A stretch of 64,000 nt of DNA. Origin: Gammaproteobacteria bacterium. GTDB taxonomy: Bacteria; Pseudomonadota; Gammaproteobacteria; Ga0077536. Every line of letters starts with the position of its first letter. Position 1 is the stretch's first letter. The translations under genes and the position numbers were made by a program. The stretch covers positions 1-64,000 of the forward strand of contig JACPPA010000009.1 of assembly GCA_016191285.1 (NCBI GenBank), given 5' to 3'. The notes beneath the pieces are model-generated. The model was not told the origin of the DNA. It saw only the letters and a program-made list of their open reading frames with translations, and searched no databases. Below are positions 62,370 to 64,000 of this stretch, one piece after another.

Positions 62370-63650
62370 ATGACCGCTCCTGACCCAAACGTGCCTGAGA
62401 TGGATTCCGCGGCGGTGTCGCGTCTGGTTCGCAAACGCCAATTCGATCTTGCCTTTGACAATGCTCGCTGTGGACTCCTGCCGCTGTTTCTATCGGTGTG
62501 TTGCTATGCGGTTCTGCTTGGCAATTTTGTGTCGAGCGCGGTGCTTGCGACGTGGTTGTCGGTGATGTTCGCGGCGATCGGCGTGCGCGGCGCGGCATTG
62601 CTCGCGTACGCCCGCGCGCCGGACAAGACGCATCGGCGCTGGATTTATTGGCAGGTGGGTACGTTGAGTGTACTGGGTCTTGCCTACGGCAGCACTGCGT
62701 TGTTAACCGCGTTGCCGAGTCAGGCGTGGCAAACCGCCGTGATCAACTTATGGTTGGGTGGAATCACGGTTGCCGTACTCCTGGGGCAAGGCATCGCATG
62801 CCACCTGGGCTTGGCTTTCGCCATCCCAGCGTTAGTCCCTTTGCTTATCCGACTATTGATTAGCGCCGATCCAATCCTCGCGGTACTCGGCACCGGCAAT
62901 TTGCTGTTTTACACCTACGTGTTCAGCGTGATCGCCCGCACTCAAGCGCATATGCTGCATGAGGTAAAAAATCGGGTGCAATCGGATTGGCTTGCCGATC
63001 GCCTCGAGGGACAACGCCGCCACGGCGAACAACTGGTCGAGACCTTGACGCGGGAGGTGGCGCGCCGCAAGCGCGCGCAAGAGGCACTCCGCCACGCGCG
63101 TAATGCCGCCCGCGAACAGTCTGAACTCGACCATCTGACGGGGTTGGCGAATTATCGAATATTCGAACGGACGCTGACCCGCGAATGGACGCGAGCGCAA
63201 CGTGATCGTCGCCCACTGTCCGTGATCTTGTGCGATATCGATCGCTTTCGAATTTACAACGACCGGTATGGACATCACGCGGGTGATCGCTGTTTGATGC
63301 GTTTAGCCGGTGTGATAAACGCGGTGGCGGTGCGCCCGGGGGATCTGGTAGCGCGTTACGGCGGCGAGGAGTTCGCGGTGTTATTGCCGGAAACGAACGA
63401 ATATGCGGCGCTCAATCTCGCCGAATCGATCCGCACCAAAGTGTATGAATTGACCATTCTCCACGGCGGTTCAGATGTCGAACGCATCGTGACCGCGAGT
63501 TGCGGCGTGGCCACCATCATTCCCGAAGCGGATAACCGCGAGCATGATCTTGTGGAAGCTGCCGCGCTCGCGCTCCGGCGCGCCAAGCAAGCTGGCCGGA
63601 ATTGCGTCTTTACTTTGTACGGCGCACAAGCGACGCCTGATGAAGCCTAA
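62370..63650 (+). CDS. membrane diguanylate cyclase
   Basis: About 426 residues from the ATG at 62370 (ATG 62400 also possible). The N-terminal half has about six hydrophobic helices (about 35-210) forming a MASE-like sensor; then a coiled-coil linker (RRHGEQLVETLTREVARRKR) and a GGDEF domain with active site GGEEF and inhibitory RxxD (RPGD) five residues ahead. It should synthesise c-di-GMP with product inhibition. It is the second c-di-GMP gene in the window and has no obvious partner. Confidence 0.9.
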   Translation: MTAPDPNVPEMDSAAVSRLVRKRQFDLAFDNARCGLLPLFLSVCCYAVLLGNFVSSAVLATWLSVMFAAIGVRGAALLAYARAPDKTHRRWIYWQVGTLSVLGLAYGSTALLTALPSQAWQTAVINLWLGGITVAVLLGQGIACHLGLAFAIPALVPLLIRLLISADPILAVLGTGNLLFYTYVFSVIARTQAHMLHEVKNRVQSDWLADRLEGQRRHGEQLVETLTREVARRKRAQEALRHARNAAREQSELDHLTGLANYRIFERTLTREWTRAQRDRRPLSVILCDIDRFRIYNDRYGHHAGDRCLMRLAGVINAVAVRPGDLVARYGGEEFAVLLPETNEYAALNLAESIRTKVYELTILHGGSDVERIVTASCGVATIIPEADNREHDLVEAAALALRRAKQAGRNCVFTLYGAQATPDEA

Positions 63651-63670
63651 CGCCAGCCGCTAACGGTGCG

Positions 63671-64000
63671 TTAGTGACTAGCGCGTAACGCTGCAATGCG
63701 TTCAGCCAATGGCGGATGCGTCATGAAGAGCTTCGCCCAGCCACCGTCCCCGCTAATGCCGAAGGCCGCCAAGGTCGTTGGCAGGGCTTTCGGTTCCGAT
63801 TCAATTTGTAGCCGTTCGAGTGCTGCGATCATTTTTTGGCGGCCGGCGAGGTCGGCGCCGCCCGCATCGGCGCGAAACTCGCGATGACGACTAAACCAAA
63901 ACACGATCAGCGACGCCAGAAAACCGAGCACGGTTTGCGCCAGCATGTAGCCTAGGTAATACCCCATGCCGCGGCCACCATCACGGCCATTACCGCGGTC
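63671..64000 (-). CDS. htpX: HtpX membrane metalloprotease, C-terminal part
   Basis: The frame is open to the window edge, so the start is outside. The visible 109 codons match the end of HtpX: a transmembrane helix (YMLAQTVLGFLASLIVFWF), the SRHREFRADAGGADLAGR region with the third zinc ligand, and the closing LFMTHPPLAERIAALR. HtpX is an inner-membrane M48 protease for misfolded membrane proteins. The HExxH motif would be in the missing part. Confidence 0.93.
   Translation of the reverse strand, partial: DRGNGRDGGRGMGYYLGYMLAQTVLGFLASLIVFWFSRHREFRADAGGADLAGRQKMIAALERLQIESEPKALPTTLAAFGISGDGGWAKLFMTHPPLAERIAALRASH

Overview
The window looks like the chromosome of a GC-rich, hopanoid-making gammaproteobacterium, possibly related to the Nevskiales or Steroidobacterales. 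This rests on a squalene-hopene cyclase, a DUF1302/DUF1329/RND/YCF48 cluster, a Baeyer-Villiger-type monooxygenase, ACAD10/11-type phosphotransferases, MotAB, Kup, RimO and HtpX. The lineage is an inference from gene content. I saw no tRNA or rRNA gene, CRISPR array or complete insertion sequence.

Layout. (1) 114-7036, minus strand: DUF1329, DUF1302, an RND/MMPL transporter and a YCF48-like protein, an envelope lipid or steroid transport cluster split by a small inverted-repeat element at 3534-3693. (2) 7158-7977: a HepT/MntA toxin-antitoxin pair. (3) 7981-14041: two divergent pairs of phosphotransferase plus small helical protein around a lipocalin-like protein, then a third phosphotransferase. 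(4) 14103-14701: VapBC with a VapC frameshifted in a seven-base homopolymer. (5) 14997-21616: an FHA-ABC transporter, a Ser/Thr kinase, a secreted VWA protein, a glycine-zipper lipoprotein and an M48 protease, all co-directional. (6) 21693-29057: DMT permease, Kup, MotAB and a receiver-GGDEF-EAL protein. (7) 29325-45254: squalene-hopene cyclase, a long acyl-CoA dehydrogenase, then a dense metabolic run (FMN 2-hydroxyacid oxidase, CoA-binding protein, MetY, FAD-linked oxidase, GlnA-like ligase, thioesterase, gamma-glutamyltransferase, RimO, 3-hydroxyisobutyrate dehydrogenase-like, Sel1-repeat protein). (8) 45255-46952: an insertion scar with a Uma2 protein, an IS91-type transposase fragment and a 196-bp direct duplication of the Sel1/EamA gene junction. 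(9) 46856-53719: EamA permease, class III aminotransferase, alpha/beta hydrolase, a BVMO and quinone reductase pair, and AlkA. (10) 53856-61976: a tungsten-type aldehyde ferredoxin oxidoreductase with a MoaD-like partner, then a minus-strand operon of RND transporter, methanethiol-oxidase-like (SBP56) protein and an SCO1-MauG fusion. (11) 62370-64000: a membrane diguanylate cyclase and the C-terminal part of HtpX.

Most interesting systems: the kinase/FHA-ABC/VWA/protease module; the coupled phosphotransferase and helical-partner pairs, which resemble the LvaA/LvaB acyl-CoA kinase arrangement; and the methanethiol-oxidase operon in which the SCO1 and MauG maturation factors are one polypeptide. 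The intergenic DNA holds at least six families of short inverted-repeat elements, some touching start or stop codons, with no matching transposase in the window.
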